A DNA stretch of 25,289 nt, from positions 1-25,289 of the forward strand of contig JAYMGJ010000613.1 in the NCBI GenBank assembly GCA_037178675.1, in the 5' to 3' direction. This document shows, in pieces, positions 1 to 8,939 of the stretch. A program made the position numbers and the translations under genes. The notes under the pieces are model-generated. The model was not told the DNA's origin. It did not search any database and saw only the letters and a program-made list of their open reading frames with translations. The DNA comes from Scleroderma bovista (taxonomy: Eukaryota; Basidiomycota; Agaricomycetes; Boletales; Sclerodermataceae). Positions within the stretch are counted from its first letter, which is position 1. Each line of letters starts with the position of its first letter.

Positions 1-1
1 G

Positions 2-112
2 GAGGAGGAGAACAGTGGGTCCAGCTGCGATGGCCCATTTTGTTGTCTGGCTGGATGCGGAATCGACTCTATTGTCTGGGACGAGGACAATAAGATCGAC
101 ACGATTATGTAA
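2..112 (+). CDS. Possible 3' end of an unknown gene (acidic C-terminal tail)
   Basis: From the window edge one frame stays open for 36 codons and ends in TAA. The peptide is Cys-rich, then acidic (ends IVWDEDNKIDTIM). I do not recognise a family. It could be the last exon of a gene lying upstream of the window, or chance. No start or splice site can be seen. Confidence 0.22.
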   Translation, partial: EEENSGSSCDGPFCCLAGCGIDSIVWDEDNKIDTIM

Positions 113-544
113 ACATTACATTGTCTTGATTAGGTAATCAACCTTGGACAATAGCATTCCCACGCTTAACCCACAAATGTCTTTGTCTCTCCGTACAACC
201 TCTCCTCAACGATTCTCTACTCGTGCAGAATATTTCGGTTGTAAGTTCGGCCTTTTATGAGGTAACTCATGTTTGTTGCATGTACTTCCATCAAAAGAGC
301 GTTTAGACAAAGAAAAAAGAGATTACGCTTGTTAATCCACGATGCCGGACGTGGATGGGACTACCAAGTAGACCATGTGCGTGATGGCTCAGCCACACAA
401 TTTCCTTCCCCCGAGTCGCATATCATATTCAGTTTCAGGCCGTCAGGCAACGAGAACATTGTGCTTATATGGTAGCTCACGATGGGCATCCAGGTGCGCG
501 AAGTTGGTTGCGAATTTAGGGGGATGCCATCTTTATATGTTACC
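113..544. other. No gene recognised
   Basis: This stretch lies upstream of the recognisable urease alpha segment. If the urease was once complete, its gamma and beta domains would be expected here, but I cannot read them in any frame. A 134-residue minus-strand frame overlaps 361-765, yet its right part overlaps urease codons and it resembles nothing I know. Confidence 0.4.
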
Positions 545-1998
545 CAGAGGCCGTAATGGTTTCTCCGTGAAAGTGACTGTTCCAGGCTGTTTATGGTGAC
601 GAGGTCAGGTTTCGTGGAGGTAATTCGAAGTGGTGTGTCCTTCCCTGTCACGGTGTTCATGGTCCCTCCAGGTAAAACCAACCCAGATGGGATGGGCCAG
701 GTGACTGGCTGGAGCTCGAAGGACTCGAAAGACTGCAAAGGAGCCCTCGATATCGTCATCACCAATGCCGTCGTGGACTGGACCAGAATCTATAAGGCGT
801 GTGTACTCCTGTCATTCTTCACACAGCCTGCACACTTGACGGCCTACCGCAGGCAGACATTGGCGTTCGGGACGGTATCATTGTCAGCATAGGAAAAGCT
901 GGTAACCCGGATGATATGGATTGCGTCTATTCCTGCCTAGTCATAGTAGGCGCCTCCACTGAGGTCATCACCAGCGAAAAGTTAATCATCACCGTAGGTG
1001 CCATTTCCACTACATTTTGTCCACAGCTTGTCCCTGAAGCCCTCACGGTCGGTAGGACGACAATGATCAAAAGAGGGACAGGTCCGAGTACGTGAACCAA
1101 TGCAACGACGTGCACGTCAAGTCCATTTATATCCAGCATATGCTGGCTGCGACCTGCTGCGACAGATGGTCTACCGATGAATTTTGCGTTTACGGGAAAG
1201 GGAAATGACTCGGAAATGGCGGTGATGAAAGAGGTCATTGAAGTTGATGCGGCGGGCTTGAAGTTGCATGAGGATTCGGGGAGCAAACCCGCTGCGATCT
1301 CGAAATGTTTGGATGTGGCGGATATATACGATTGTACAGGCGGGTGCGTTGAGTTGTCGGATCGATCGCGAACTTTAAGCATGCTAACAGGTCAATATCC
1401 ACACAGATACACTCAACGAGAGCGGGTCGGCGTGCTTTCTACTTCTTTATTGTGTCTCAAGGTCTCAGGACGTACCATCCATACTCACCACACGGAGGGT
1501 GCCAGTGGCTGCATACTTCAATTGCATGGTCGTCATTTCTGACTTCTGCAAACATCAGGTGGTGGTCACGCGCCTGATGTCATCGTCGTCTGTGGCCTTG
1601 AGAGGGTGCTTTCATCCTCTACAAATCCCACCCGCCCTTACGCAACCAACACCCTTGACGAGCACCACGATGTAAGCGCTGTGTACCCTGCACCAACCCA
1701 TCCTCATCCTCATTGGGCTGCCACTATTTTGACAAGAACATCCCAGAAGACTTCGCCTTCGCTGATTCGCGCATCCGCGCCGAGACAATTGCAGCAGAAG
1801 ACGTGCTCCACGATACAGGCGCGATATCGATGATTAGCTCGGACTCACAGGGCATGGATTCGGGGAGGTCGTCGCAGGGACGCGGCGCACTGCGAGCAAG
1901 ATGAAGACGTGTAGGGGACCGCTGGAGGATTTTGGTGACTCGCCAGAGTGCGATAATGTGAGAGTGAAGAGGTACATTGCCAGGTATATGATTAATTC
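545..1998 (+). pseudogene. Urease, alpha-domain 5' part (pseudogene, exons before the inflated intron)
   Basis: Urease hydrolyses urea to ammonia and carbamate with a dinickel centre. Readable blocks in order are: VYGDEVRFRGG (589-619); a 52-nt intron 620-671; KTNPDGMGQ, then LDIVITNAVVDWTRIYKA; a degenerate intron about 797-852; DIGVRDGIIVSIGKAGNPDD (856-915); CPQLVPEAL; MNFAFTGKGNDS (1177-1212); AAGLKLHED with the lysine that is carbamylated in active ureases; [51 protein letters not shown]; and [16 protein letters not shown]. The frame shifts several times and stops appear (for example TGA at 1093-1095). The Ni-binding H-x-H expected before CPQLVPEAL is missing (AISTTFCPQ). It is a clear dead copy. 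The last exon ends after AAT TC with a perfect GTGAGT donor. Confidence 0.93.
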
Positions 1999-2387
1999 GT
2001 GAGTCACCTTGCTTGTCAAGGTCTCTCGCACCCCCATTTCTCGCCGTGCCTAGCTTACCTGGACAACAGAGCATAAACATTTCACAATAGTGACAAACAA
2101 CCAGGACTTATCTAGTATTGCTAATAGAACTACCAATAGAACCACTACCTGCGCCCATCTTGTTTCCCGAGTCTGGCTGGCGAAATCCCATCTCATCCCT
2201 TCTGTGTGCTGTCTCATTCTCCCATTTTTTCTGTACCCCACCCCCACTCTGGCACCGTAACCACCACTGTAATCACATGCATCGTCGATTTTCGCGCACG
2301 ATGCCACCACTCCCGTTTCCATTGCCCTGACCAGCTTCGACCAGCAGCAGCATCGAACACACTACTACAATATGATTGCATGCACAG

Positions 2388-2527
2388 GTATGTTTGCTTT
2401 TTTTTTTTGTTTCGTTTACTAACTATTTTACAGGCCCCCTGCGGTGCACGCCCGCACTGGAGCATGATTGTCCCTGCTGCCCATATGTTTTCTTTTTTTT
2501 CTTTTTCTTTACTAACTATTATCATAG
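2388..2527 (+). repeat. Two tandem intron-like units with poly-T and branch-site motif
   Basis: Unit 1 (2388-2433) reads GTATGT, a T-run, TTACTAAC, then TTTTACAG, which is a textbook fungal intron of 46 nt. Unit 2 (about 2482-2527) repeats the T-run and the TTACTAAC block and ends ATCATAG, but its donor is ATATGT instead of GTATGT. The following bases also match (GCCCCCTGCGGTGCAC versus GTCCTCTGCACTCAC). It looks like a tandem duplication of roughly 95 bp carrying an intron whose second donor was lost. Confidence 0.55.
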
Positions 2528-2547
2528 GTCCTCTGCACTCACACAGC

Positions 2548-2914
2548 CAGTGCTGAGATTGCCACCACAACCCGACGATGCCACCGCCAACGACGCCAAC
2601 TTCCACCCTCCACCACACCCAAACAATGGCGAGGACAGCCACTGTACCCAACAACAGCAATGCAGCCCCGCACCCAACGATGGCGACGACAGTTACCGTA
2701 CCCAACGACAATGACAACAACCACTGCACCCAACAGCAACAACAACAACCACCATGCGTCAATCACCGCCACCACCCGTCAACAGCTGGTACCACCCCAT
2801 CCCTAGCGTTGACAACAACAGCCCCAGCCCCAGCATCCACGCACGCTGGGGTGTGACCACCACCACCAGTGTGACGGCAACGACGATCGTGACGACCCCA
2901 GCACCAACACATGC
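2548..2914. repeat. CAAC/CACC-rich low-complexity array, left part
   Basis: Imperfect repeats of CAACGACGATG, ACCACC and CAACAG types. All six frames stay open for long stretches because of composition (one reads a poly-Gln run), so none is taken as a gene. From about 2826 the repeat resembles the unit at 3427-3660: a CCAGCA..CACGCACG block, then GTGACCACCACC, then GTGTGACGGCAACGAC. Confidence 0.6.
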
Positions 2915-3426
2915 ACTCTGTGCCACTTGTCGGATACCCTCAGCGCTATGGCAAGAGAGGATCCACACTGGCTAGTACCAGTGTGGTGCTGCACGGGGAC
3001 AAGAAAAGTGCTGGCGTGCTCCCGAAAGGGACATTCTCGCCTGGCTGGCCTGTGGGAACAGCCTCGAGCGCTGTTGGCTTCGCTGACAAAGAAGCCTCCT
3101 TGTCCCCACCCACCTTCACCCAGTTTTTCAGACCATCCTTGCGTCGGGTAGGTGCCAGCTCACACGCTTCGGCCTACTACTCCCCTCGTATGTGGTAGAT
3201 GGTAGTTCACCTAAACAGCCCTGGAAGGGTGGCGGTTTAAGCCCTCTGACGAGAGCTTTCGCAGGCTCGAAACCGCACGCCCAAACCTGCCCCTTTACCT
3301 GTCCCTGTGTGTATTGTACGCGGCCCTGATCTTAGGAGAGGGGTGTCTGACGGACAGATTTGATCACCTGGGATACCTCTCTTCGCGCACAGACTATACA
3401 CTACCCCCTCTGGGGAGCTGCAGCAT
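2915..3426. other. Non-repetitive segment inside the minisatellite
   Basis: This 0.5 kb piece has ordinary composition and is flanked on both sides by the same CACGCACGC/GTGACCACCACC unit, so it looks inserted or left over. Minus-strand frames carry 70-residue peptides (for example ...SPEGVVYSLCAKRGIPGD...), which I do not recognise. No terminal repeats or target duplication were found. Confidence 0.35.
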
Positions 3427-3880
3427 GACCACCATCGCCAGCACGCACGCACTCTACGGCGTGACCACCACCCACTGGTGTGATGGCAACGACTCCAGCG
3501 CCAGCACGCACGTCACACGTACACTACGGCGTGACAACGACAACGACGGCCATGGGCCCAGAGCCAGCACGCACGCACGCTGCAGCATCACCACCATCAG
3601 CACCGTGGTGCGACGGCGACAACCCCAGTGCCAGCATGCATGCTGCGACCACTACCATCACTGACGTGACGACGACGACATGACTGCCACCATCCATTTC
3701 AATGTCACCAGCCACCACCACCACCACCAGACATGGATGATGGCAACGACAACGACACAACGCAGATGGTTGGTGCACGGCATCACGACAACAATTGTCA
3801 CCACCACCACCTGCATCATTGACCACCAGTGCAATGACGATAGCCACAACAGGCCACCAACGTGATGACACTGACCACCA
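3427..3880. repeat. CACGCACGC / GTGACCACCACC minisatellite, right part
   Basis: Roughly 64-bp degenerate units carry CAGCACGCACGCAC, then a GGCGTGACCACCACC-like block, then a GTGTGATGGCAACGAC-like block. About four units are readable from 3427 to 3660, fading into CACCAC runs. The long open frames on both strands are a composition effect. Confidence 0.6.
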
Positions 3881-5646
3881 CCTCCAGCAGCAGCAGCAGC
3901 AGCATCAACGATGACATGATGCTCATGGCCAGTGCCACAGTGAAGACAACAACAGTGGTGACAACTCCATGCCAGAATGGTGAAGGTGATGACAATGATG
4001 ACAACGTCTCCATGCACACAGTGAAGACAATGACAACAATGACAACATCAATTCTGTGCCAGCATGGTGGAAGTGACGACGTCAACGCCATGATGCCCAT
4101 GACCAATGCCATGGCGAAGACAACAATGGCGATGTCAACTTTGTGCCAGCACAGCAGAGGTGACAACGTTGATGCCATTACCATGGTGAAGACAACAATG
4201 ATGGCGTGTGACAGGCAGATGGCATGTGTCAAAACCGGTTCTCCTTGACGATCTTACTAGGAGGTCCAGAGATGCAGGGAACTAATGAGGAGGTAAGTCC
4301 AGACACTAGTAGGTGCTAGTTAGTGCGGAGAGTCAAGTCTGGGTCAAACAAACGAAGTCCGGGCACTAGAGAAGCACAGGGAGTAAGTCCGGGTTTTTGC
4401 GGAGTAAGTCCGGACCGCGGGAAAGTGGTCCGGAGTTGAGCCCAGTTTGTCCGGAGCGAAGGACATCCCAGAGGTGGGATAAGTCCTGAGAGGTCTAGCG
4501 TCGAGTCTGGGACAGAGGTGGCTTTTGCCCTCGTGCAAGTAGGAGACTTGCTAGGATCGGACATAGGACCAAGGGGACGAGATAGGTCGGAGGTCGGAGT
4601 TGGCCGGAGTTCAGGAGAACAAGATGGGATTAGGAGAGCATGGTGGTAGTACAGAGTGGGGAGTATCTTAGTCGAGATTTGATCTAAGGAAACTACTAGG
4701 CCGGAGTATAGTAGTTTATATAGTAAATGAGAACTAGGGTGAGTATATACGGTGACAAGTAAACACCTTAGTTGGGACAAGGGACAGAGCAGAAACGGAC
4801 AGGAAAATAAAGCAGGTACAGGAAAATAAACCGGAGCGGGAGCAGACACGGGGAACTAGAGATACAGGGACGACGGAGGAAAAGCAGGGACAAGGGAACT
4901 AGGTCGGAAGAGGACAGGTAAGGGTCAGAGGTGGACTTAACTAATGTTAAGTCCGGAGCGATGTCCAGGACCGGAGGAAGTGCAAGAGCGGAGGGAGTGT
5001 GCGAGTGGAGGAAGGGCGGAGTAGCCGGAGGAAGGTCCGGAGTTGGACATGGAAATGTCCTAAGCCTTTGGTGGACCTGACAGAGGAAGCGGAGCAGGAG
5101 CAGGAGCAGAACTGAGCCGGAGTTGGATGTACCAGCCGGAGTTGGGCTACGTCACAGACAAGGCTAAGGGAGTAGCCGGACTGAAACCGGAGTAGCGACT
5201 AGTGGTAGGTACAGGTCCGACATGGAGGAGTTAGCCCGCGGATCTGTCTGTAGGGAGACAGGGGTTAGTCCTGAGGTGGAGATGGACGTAGTGACCGGAG
5301 TTGAGCTGGAGTGCAGCTATAGGGCTGGAGATGGCCGGACTAGATCCGGAGTTGCATCTATGCCTAAGGAGAGGTCAGGCGGGCCATGGTTAGACCGGAG
5401 TTGCGACTGGAAAAGTATGGATATGACAGCATGACAAAGGTGACGACAACATTGTCTCTGCACACGGCGAAGACAACGGCCCCATGCCAGCATGTCATTG
5501 ATGACAATGACAACACCATCTCCATAGTATGCACAGCAAAGGTGATGACAACCATGACACCATCTCCGTGCGCACGGCAAAGACGACGACCCAGTTCCAG
5601 CATGACAGATGGTGTTGATGACACAACCATTAGCTTCATCACATAG
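3881..5646. repeat. GTGAAGACAACAATG-type minisatellite, split by a solo LTR
   Basis: Degenerate units of about 75-90 bp start with GTGAAGACAA or GCGAAGACAA, followed by GTGCCAGCATGG-like and GATGACAATGATGACAAC-like blocks. Units run from about 3943 to 4226 and resume at 5429 to 5640. The array is interrupted exactly by the solo LTR at 4227-5428. The last unit runs into AT-rich sequence at about 5647. Confidence 0.7.
4227..5428 (-). mobile_element. Solo LTR (family C, copy 1) with 5-bp target-site duplication
   Basis: The element starts TGTCA and ends TGACA, a perfect 5-bp terminal inverted repeat. It is flanked on both sides by GCATG (4222-4226 and 5429-5433), a 5-bp target-site duplication. 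The body is rich in AGTCCGG and CCGGAGT motifs unlike its surroundings. Read on the minus strand it has a TATATAAA-type box near 4714 and aligns with 19063-19693, for example around ACGGTGACAAGTAAACA at 4749-4765. At 1202 bp with no internal region, it is best read as the product of LTR-LTR recombination. Confidence 0.85.
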
Positions 5647-5974
5647 GTTACATTGTACTAGTTATCATTGCAATACAATTATACATTTTAACTACAGTAT
5701 GTACAACAGAGGAATACAGACATAGTGTGACAATCTGATACAGAGTCACCTTGTTCTAAACAAGGTCACTGGAACTGGAAATGTGTCACGCTTTTTTGAA
5801 ACACCACTAAATCACTCTCTGGTTGAAATCTTCGAGTGGCTTTGAAACTGGGACAAATCTATTGTACAGCTACTTTACAGTAACCCCTTTTTTTTTGGGA
5901 ACCAAGACAGGTCAACTGAAGTCGTGGTAAAGAGACGATCCACCCACGATCAGACATTCGCGAAGCTTTGAAGT
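5647..5974. other. AT-rich stretch, no gene seen
   Basis: A transition from the minisatellite to the hAT-type terminus. A T-run lies at 5886-5897. No reading frame or repeat was recognised. Confidence 0.4.
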
Positions 5975-6168
5975 TAGGGAATGGCATGGGTGTACCCATG
6001 GGTGTCCACGTGCATACCCGCACCCACACCCGCACTAATACCCACACCCATTCAAAGGGTCCAGGTGTCCATTCAAATCATAAAATTTGCCACCCAGTGA
6101 AGCACCTGCTCAGGTTGCACCTGCGGGTATGTATAGATTTTGACAATGTACATGACACCTTGAGGTAA
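5975..6168 (-). repeat. hAT-type terminus with ACCCATGGGT palindromes and 3' non-coding region
   Basis: The outer end starts TAGGGAATGGCATGGG and carries nested palindromic ACCCATGGGT and many ACCCGCACCCACACCC-type short repeats. The same start (TAGGGAAGGACACGGG) opens the segment at 14464. The segment directly follows, on the minus strand, the stop codon of a hAT-like C-terminus, so it is read as the 3' UTR plus terminal inverted repeat of a hAT element. Confidence 0.55.
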
Positions 6169-6293
6169 TTAGTCCAGTAAAATAATGTCCCAGCCGTCCT
6201 CCAGCTCCATGTCATCGTCACCTGGAATGTCTGGCATCGCCGCCACTGCCAGGACATCATCATCCTTTACTAGGCCTAACTTGCACCATGCGC
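6169..6293 (-). pseudogene. hAT-type transposase, C-terminal fragment
   Basis: Minus-strand codons give WCKLGLVKDDDVLAVAAMP, then an acidic tail (DDDMELEDGWDII), and stop at 6169-6171. A hydrophobic W..LGLVKD..V block followed by an acidic tail ending GWD is how I remember basidiomycete hAT dimerisation-domain C-termini; this is recall, not a search. The fragment is cut at 6293/6294 by LTR A copy 1, so all upstream transposase sequence is absent at this site. It lies next to a matching terminus at 5975. Confidence 0.55.
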
Positions 6294-7300
6294 TGTGAGT
6301 CAAAGTGTGGATTTGGGTCAGAGTAATAACCCAAACACAACACCAACAAAGGACTACAAAAAAGTGCGAGTGGTGGTTTACCTCCGCGGTGTCCAGAGAG
6401 GATGTGCTGAGGAGGGGGGAAGGGGATCTACACCAACAGGGTGATGCAGACGATGATGCAGGATACTCCTGGGGTACAGGAGTAATAGAAGACGAAGGGG
6501 ATAGGGGTCTGGACTCTTCCTAAAGCCTAGGAAGTGTCAAAGCGGGGATTGGGTTGACTGGGACTGAAACAGTGATACTACACCTAGAGGTTGGTGCAGC
6601 AAGGGGACAAGGGGGCTCCTGACATCCAGAAGCAATGAGAGATGAAGGATTGACTGGCTAGACTCCGCTTGAGCCTAGAGAAATACTTGGACTTGAATAG
6701 ATTGAATAAAACTTGAATATCAGAGTCTTTAGACCTTCACTGAAGCCTACAAGACTCAAAGAGCTGAGGGGATACTGACTGAGAGAGTCAGAGAGGGATA
6801 ATTTCGTGCAATTGGGTCTTTTTCACTGGGCTGAGCCCAGGGGTTTAAATACATGGGGGGGCACAGCATTAAAGTACAAAAAGAGAAGGGAGTAAGCAGA
6901 ATTTGTCAAGGATTGGTAAGGGATTGGTAAGAGCTTTGTAAGGGGTTTGTAAGCGATCAGTAAGCAAGGGATAAGCAGGAATGAGTAAGCATAGGAAGCA
7001 TGAATAAGCTGCTGAGTAAAGGAATGAGTAAGCTGCATGACAAGATTGATTGGTAAGGGAGTGAGTCATCAGCTGAGTAATATACCAAAAATGCGAAAGG
7101 GATAGAGTAATACTGATGACAAGAGAGCATCAGTAAGCAAGGGATGAGTCACTGCACAGCAGAAGGAGTCATTGATGCACAGCCTAAGAAGTTTGATGGG
7201 GGGCTGTGTACCATCAGGAATTTGATGAGACAACAATGGGGAAGATCTGAGATTAATAGGGGGATTCATCCGAGACAAAACAGCCACAAGAAGGGTACCA
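6294..7300 (-). mobile_element. LTR-like repeat family A, copy 1
   Basis: Begins TGTGAGTCA and ends GGTACCA, i.e. TG..CA termini, and is nearly identical over about 700 bp to 17501-18200. The left edge TGTGAGTCA is shared with 8615, and each copy sits in different flanking sequence, which fixes that boundary. Contains GTTTAAATACATGG (6842-6855) and an array of GGTAAG-like motifs (about 6910-6990). The 5-bp flanks do not match, so it is not a clean solo LTR; it may be one LTR of a larger element continuing to the right. Orientation is inferred from copy 4. Confidence 0.65.
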
Positions 7301-8175
7301 GGGGATGGACTCCAGGGGACCCAAACGGCTGCGGAAACTGCACGAATGCCTCAAGTGGACACACGCATGCATCATGTGTTGGAAACGACACGAAGACAGC
7401 TGTAAACGTGCCAGAGGATGTCAGAACATGTCAAAACGAGTCGAAAGCACCAAACTCACCTATGGAGACTGCAAGACGGCACCCAGACGAGCCAAACGGC
7501 TGTGGGAGCTGTGTGGATGGGTCGAGCACATGCACACACACGTACTGCATTGGAAATGACACACAAACAGCTGCAGACAGAGCGGAATGCGTCAGAACGA
7601 GCCAAAAGCGAGCGAAAACGCCCAACTCACCTAGTAGAGGCGCAAGATGCGCTCCAGACGAGCCAGACAGCTGTGGGAGTCACGCGGGTGCATCGAGCAT
7701 ATGCAGGGACGCACACTGCACTGGTAACGGGAGAGAAACGGCTGGAAACGAATCAGAATGCGTCAGAATGCATCAAATCGGGTCGAGGACGCAAGACTCA
7801 CTTAACGGGCATGATATCGCGACATCCGAACCTACGGGTCGATGGAAGAGGGTCAGCATTGATGACGGAGACGTCTACGTACTGCTGAACGCACCAATCG
7901 TGTTCCCAAGCCGAAACTTCGTCTTTGGACGACCTGAGAGCGAAGTCGAGGTGTTTGCGCTAATTGTCGAGAGCGAGAGGGCTGGCGACGGCGATAGTGA
8001 TGGTGACGATGCAGAAAGTGGCGGCAACGTCGACTCGCAGCAAGTCAAAGGTGTGCAGCTGTCTACAGGGAGTCAGCGCGTGCGCCTACACCAAAAATTG
8101 CAAGAAAACTCACCAGTGTCGTCAAAGCCACCCATCCAACACGAAAGGCATCCGAACGGACACGTTAGGCGTTGA
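7144..8175 (+). CDS. Cys-rich repeat ORF of probable transposon origin, 343 aa
   Basis: The frame opens inside LTR A copy 1 and runs to TGA. Residues 60-230 are three 57-residue repeats (PNGCG/PNGCG/PDSCG starts), each with Cys at positions 4, 7, 14, 19 and 34 in most copies and a TxNSP-like motif near position 44. After them comes GRWKRVSIDDGDVYVLLNAP, then FGRPESEVEVFALIVE and an acidic Asp/Gly-rich tail. I recall similar repeat ORFs from ectomycorrhizal Boletales genomes, usually near retroelements, but cannot check. No catalytic motif is visible. It could be a structural part of a non-canonical element, or an open frame kept by the 171-bp repeat length. The true start is unknown. Confidence 0.4.
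   Translation: MSHCTAEGVIDAQPKKFDGGLCTIRNLMRQQWGRSEINRGIHPRQNSHKKGTRGWTPGDPNGCGNCTNASSGHTHASCVGNDTKTAVNVPEDVRTCQNESKAPNSPMETARRHPDEPNGCGSCVDGSSTCTHTYCIGNDTQTAADRAECVRTSQKRAKTPNSPSRGARCAPDEPDSCGSHAGASSICRDAHCTGNGRETAGNESECVRMHQIGSRTQDSLNGHDIATSEPTGRWKRVSIDDGDVYVLLNAPIVFPSRNFVFGRPESEVEVFALIVESERAGDGDSDGDDAESGGNVDSQQVKGVQLSTGSQRVRLHQKLQENSPVSSKPPIQHERHPNGHVRR
7321..7833 (+). repeat. Three tandem 171-bp units (57 codons each)
   Basis: Units 7321-7491, 7492-7662 and 7663-7833. Each starts CCA-AAC/GAC-GGC/AGC-TG and ends GACGAGC or CCGAACC. The period is a multiple of three, so the repeat is in frame with itself. Divergence is high enough that the duplication is old, yet no indel breaks the frame. 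Confidence 0.8.
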
Positions 8176-8301
8176 CGGCGATGCGGAAGACTCAAGATCA
8201 TGCAAATGACACAGATACTGGGGAGTTGAATGCGATGGCAATGCCAGCCTTGGATGAGCTAAGTGTGTACCCACATTTCAAAATGATAATTAGTGAGCTG
8301 A

Positions 8302-8616
8302 TTAAACAACTGGCCAGAACGTAAACGGGAGTGGAACTCACCTGTCTATGCCTTCTTTGAGTCGGAGCCCAAGGTTATTTATGACCAAGGGCGCTGTGCA
8401 CATGTCTTCAAGTGCCGTGGATGTGGCTGTGCTGTTAGTATCCAATGGTTCATTGACAAAAAGGATGTGGGCTCAACAGGCAACATGCGCAGGCATGTGA
8501 AGACTTGCTGGGGTGATGACGCACTTCACAATGCAGACCGAGCAAAAGACATTGAAGAAGCACGAGAAAAGATTGTCCATAGCATCCTTCAAAACAGCTC
8601 AATTACCCAGGCATTG
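8302..8616 (+). pseudogene. hAT-type transposase N-terminus with BED zinc finger (fragment)
   Basis: The frame reads REWNSPVYAFFESEPKV, then CAHVFKCRGCGCAVSIQWF, then KDVGSTGNMRRHVKTCWG and a basic helix up to SSITQAL. C-x2-C (KCRGC) and H-x4-C (RHVKTC) with the GSTGNMRRH signature are those of a BED DNA-binding finger at the start of fungal hAT transposases. The frame ends where LTR A copy 3 begins (8615), so the catalytic domain is cut off. Upstream of 8302 the frame is closed by TGA (8299-8301), but a neighbouring frame (LDELSVYPHFKMIISELIKQ) may be its continuation across an indel. Confidence 0.75.
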
Positions 8617-8744
8617 TGAGTCAGAGTGTGGATTTGGGTTGGAGTAATAACCCAAGCACAACACCAACAAAGGACTACAAATATATGTGAGTGGTGGTTT
8701 ACCTCCGCGGTGTCCAGAGAGGATGTGCTGAGGAGGGGGGAAAT
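8615..8744 (-). mobile_element. LTR-like family A, copy 3 (terminal 130 bp)
   Basis: Starts TGTGAGTCAGAGTGTGG and matches 6294-6420 and 17501-17627 up to the GGAGGGGGGAA block, then breaks off. It interrupts the BED-finger frame. Only the outer 130 bp survive. Confidence 0.7.
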
Positions 8745-8939
8745 GTCAGCCAAACGAAACGACTTACCTAGGACACGCGCACGTGACACAGCCACCCGGG
8801 AACTCCCTGAACCAAGCCTATGGGATCGTTAGACTCAGGTGTCAATGCGGGCGAATCAAAATCACACCTATAAATGTCAGTCGAACACGAATCGGTGGAA
8901 ACACCTACCTTGGACGCGATGTGCGCCTAAGTGAGGGAA
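8745..8939 (+). other. Coding-like remnant with NVSRTR..NTYLGR motif, two degenerate copies
   Basis: One frame gives GRIKITPINVSRTRIGG followed by NTYLGRDVRL (about 8847-8925). A degenerate earlier copy (NVSQTKR..TYLGHAHV) starts near 8744. From recollection this motif accompanies the 57-residue repeat ORFs seen at 7321; if so, LTR A copy 3 and hAT sequence now separate parts of one element. This is inference. Confidence 0.35.

Noticed and set aside
361..765. 134-residue minus-strand open frame
   Set aside because: Its right third lies over urease codons (GKTNPDGMGQ block) on the plus strand, and the protein resembles nothing known. Treated as a shadow.
927..1382. 151-residue minus-strand open frame
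   Set aside because: Exact antisense of recognisable urease sequence; kept open by the composition of the other strand.
2214..4248. Long open frames on both strands, including poly-Gln and Val-rich membrane-like proteins
   Set aside because: All come from trinucleotide-like repeats; every frame is open at once and no domain is visible.
4316..4849. 177-residue minus-strand frame
   Set aside because: Lies wholly within the solo LTR and follows the CCGG-rich repeat motif; the related copy at 19063 does not preserve it.
6294..7300. LTR A copy 1 as a clean solo LTR
   Set aside because: Flanking five bases do not match (TGCGC versus GGGGA).
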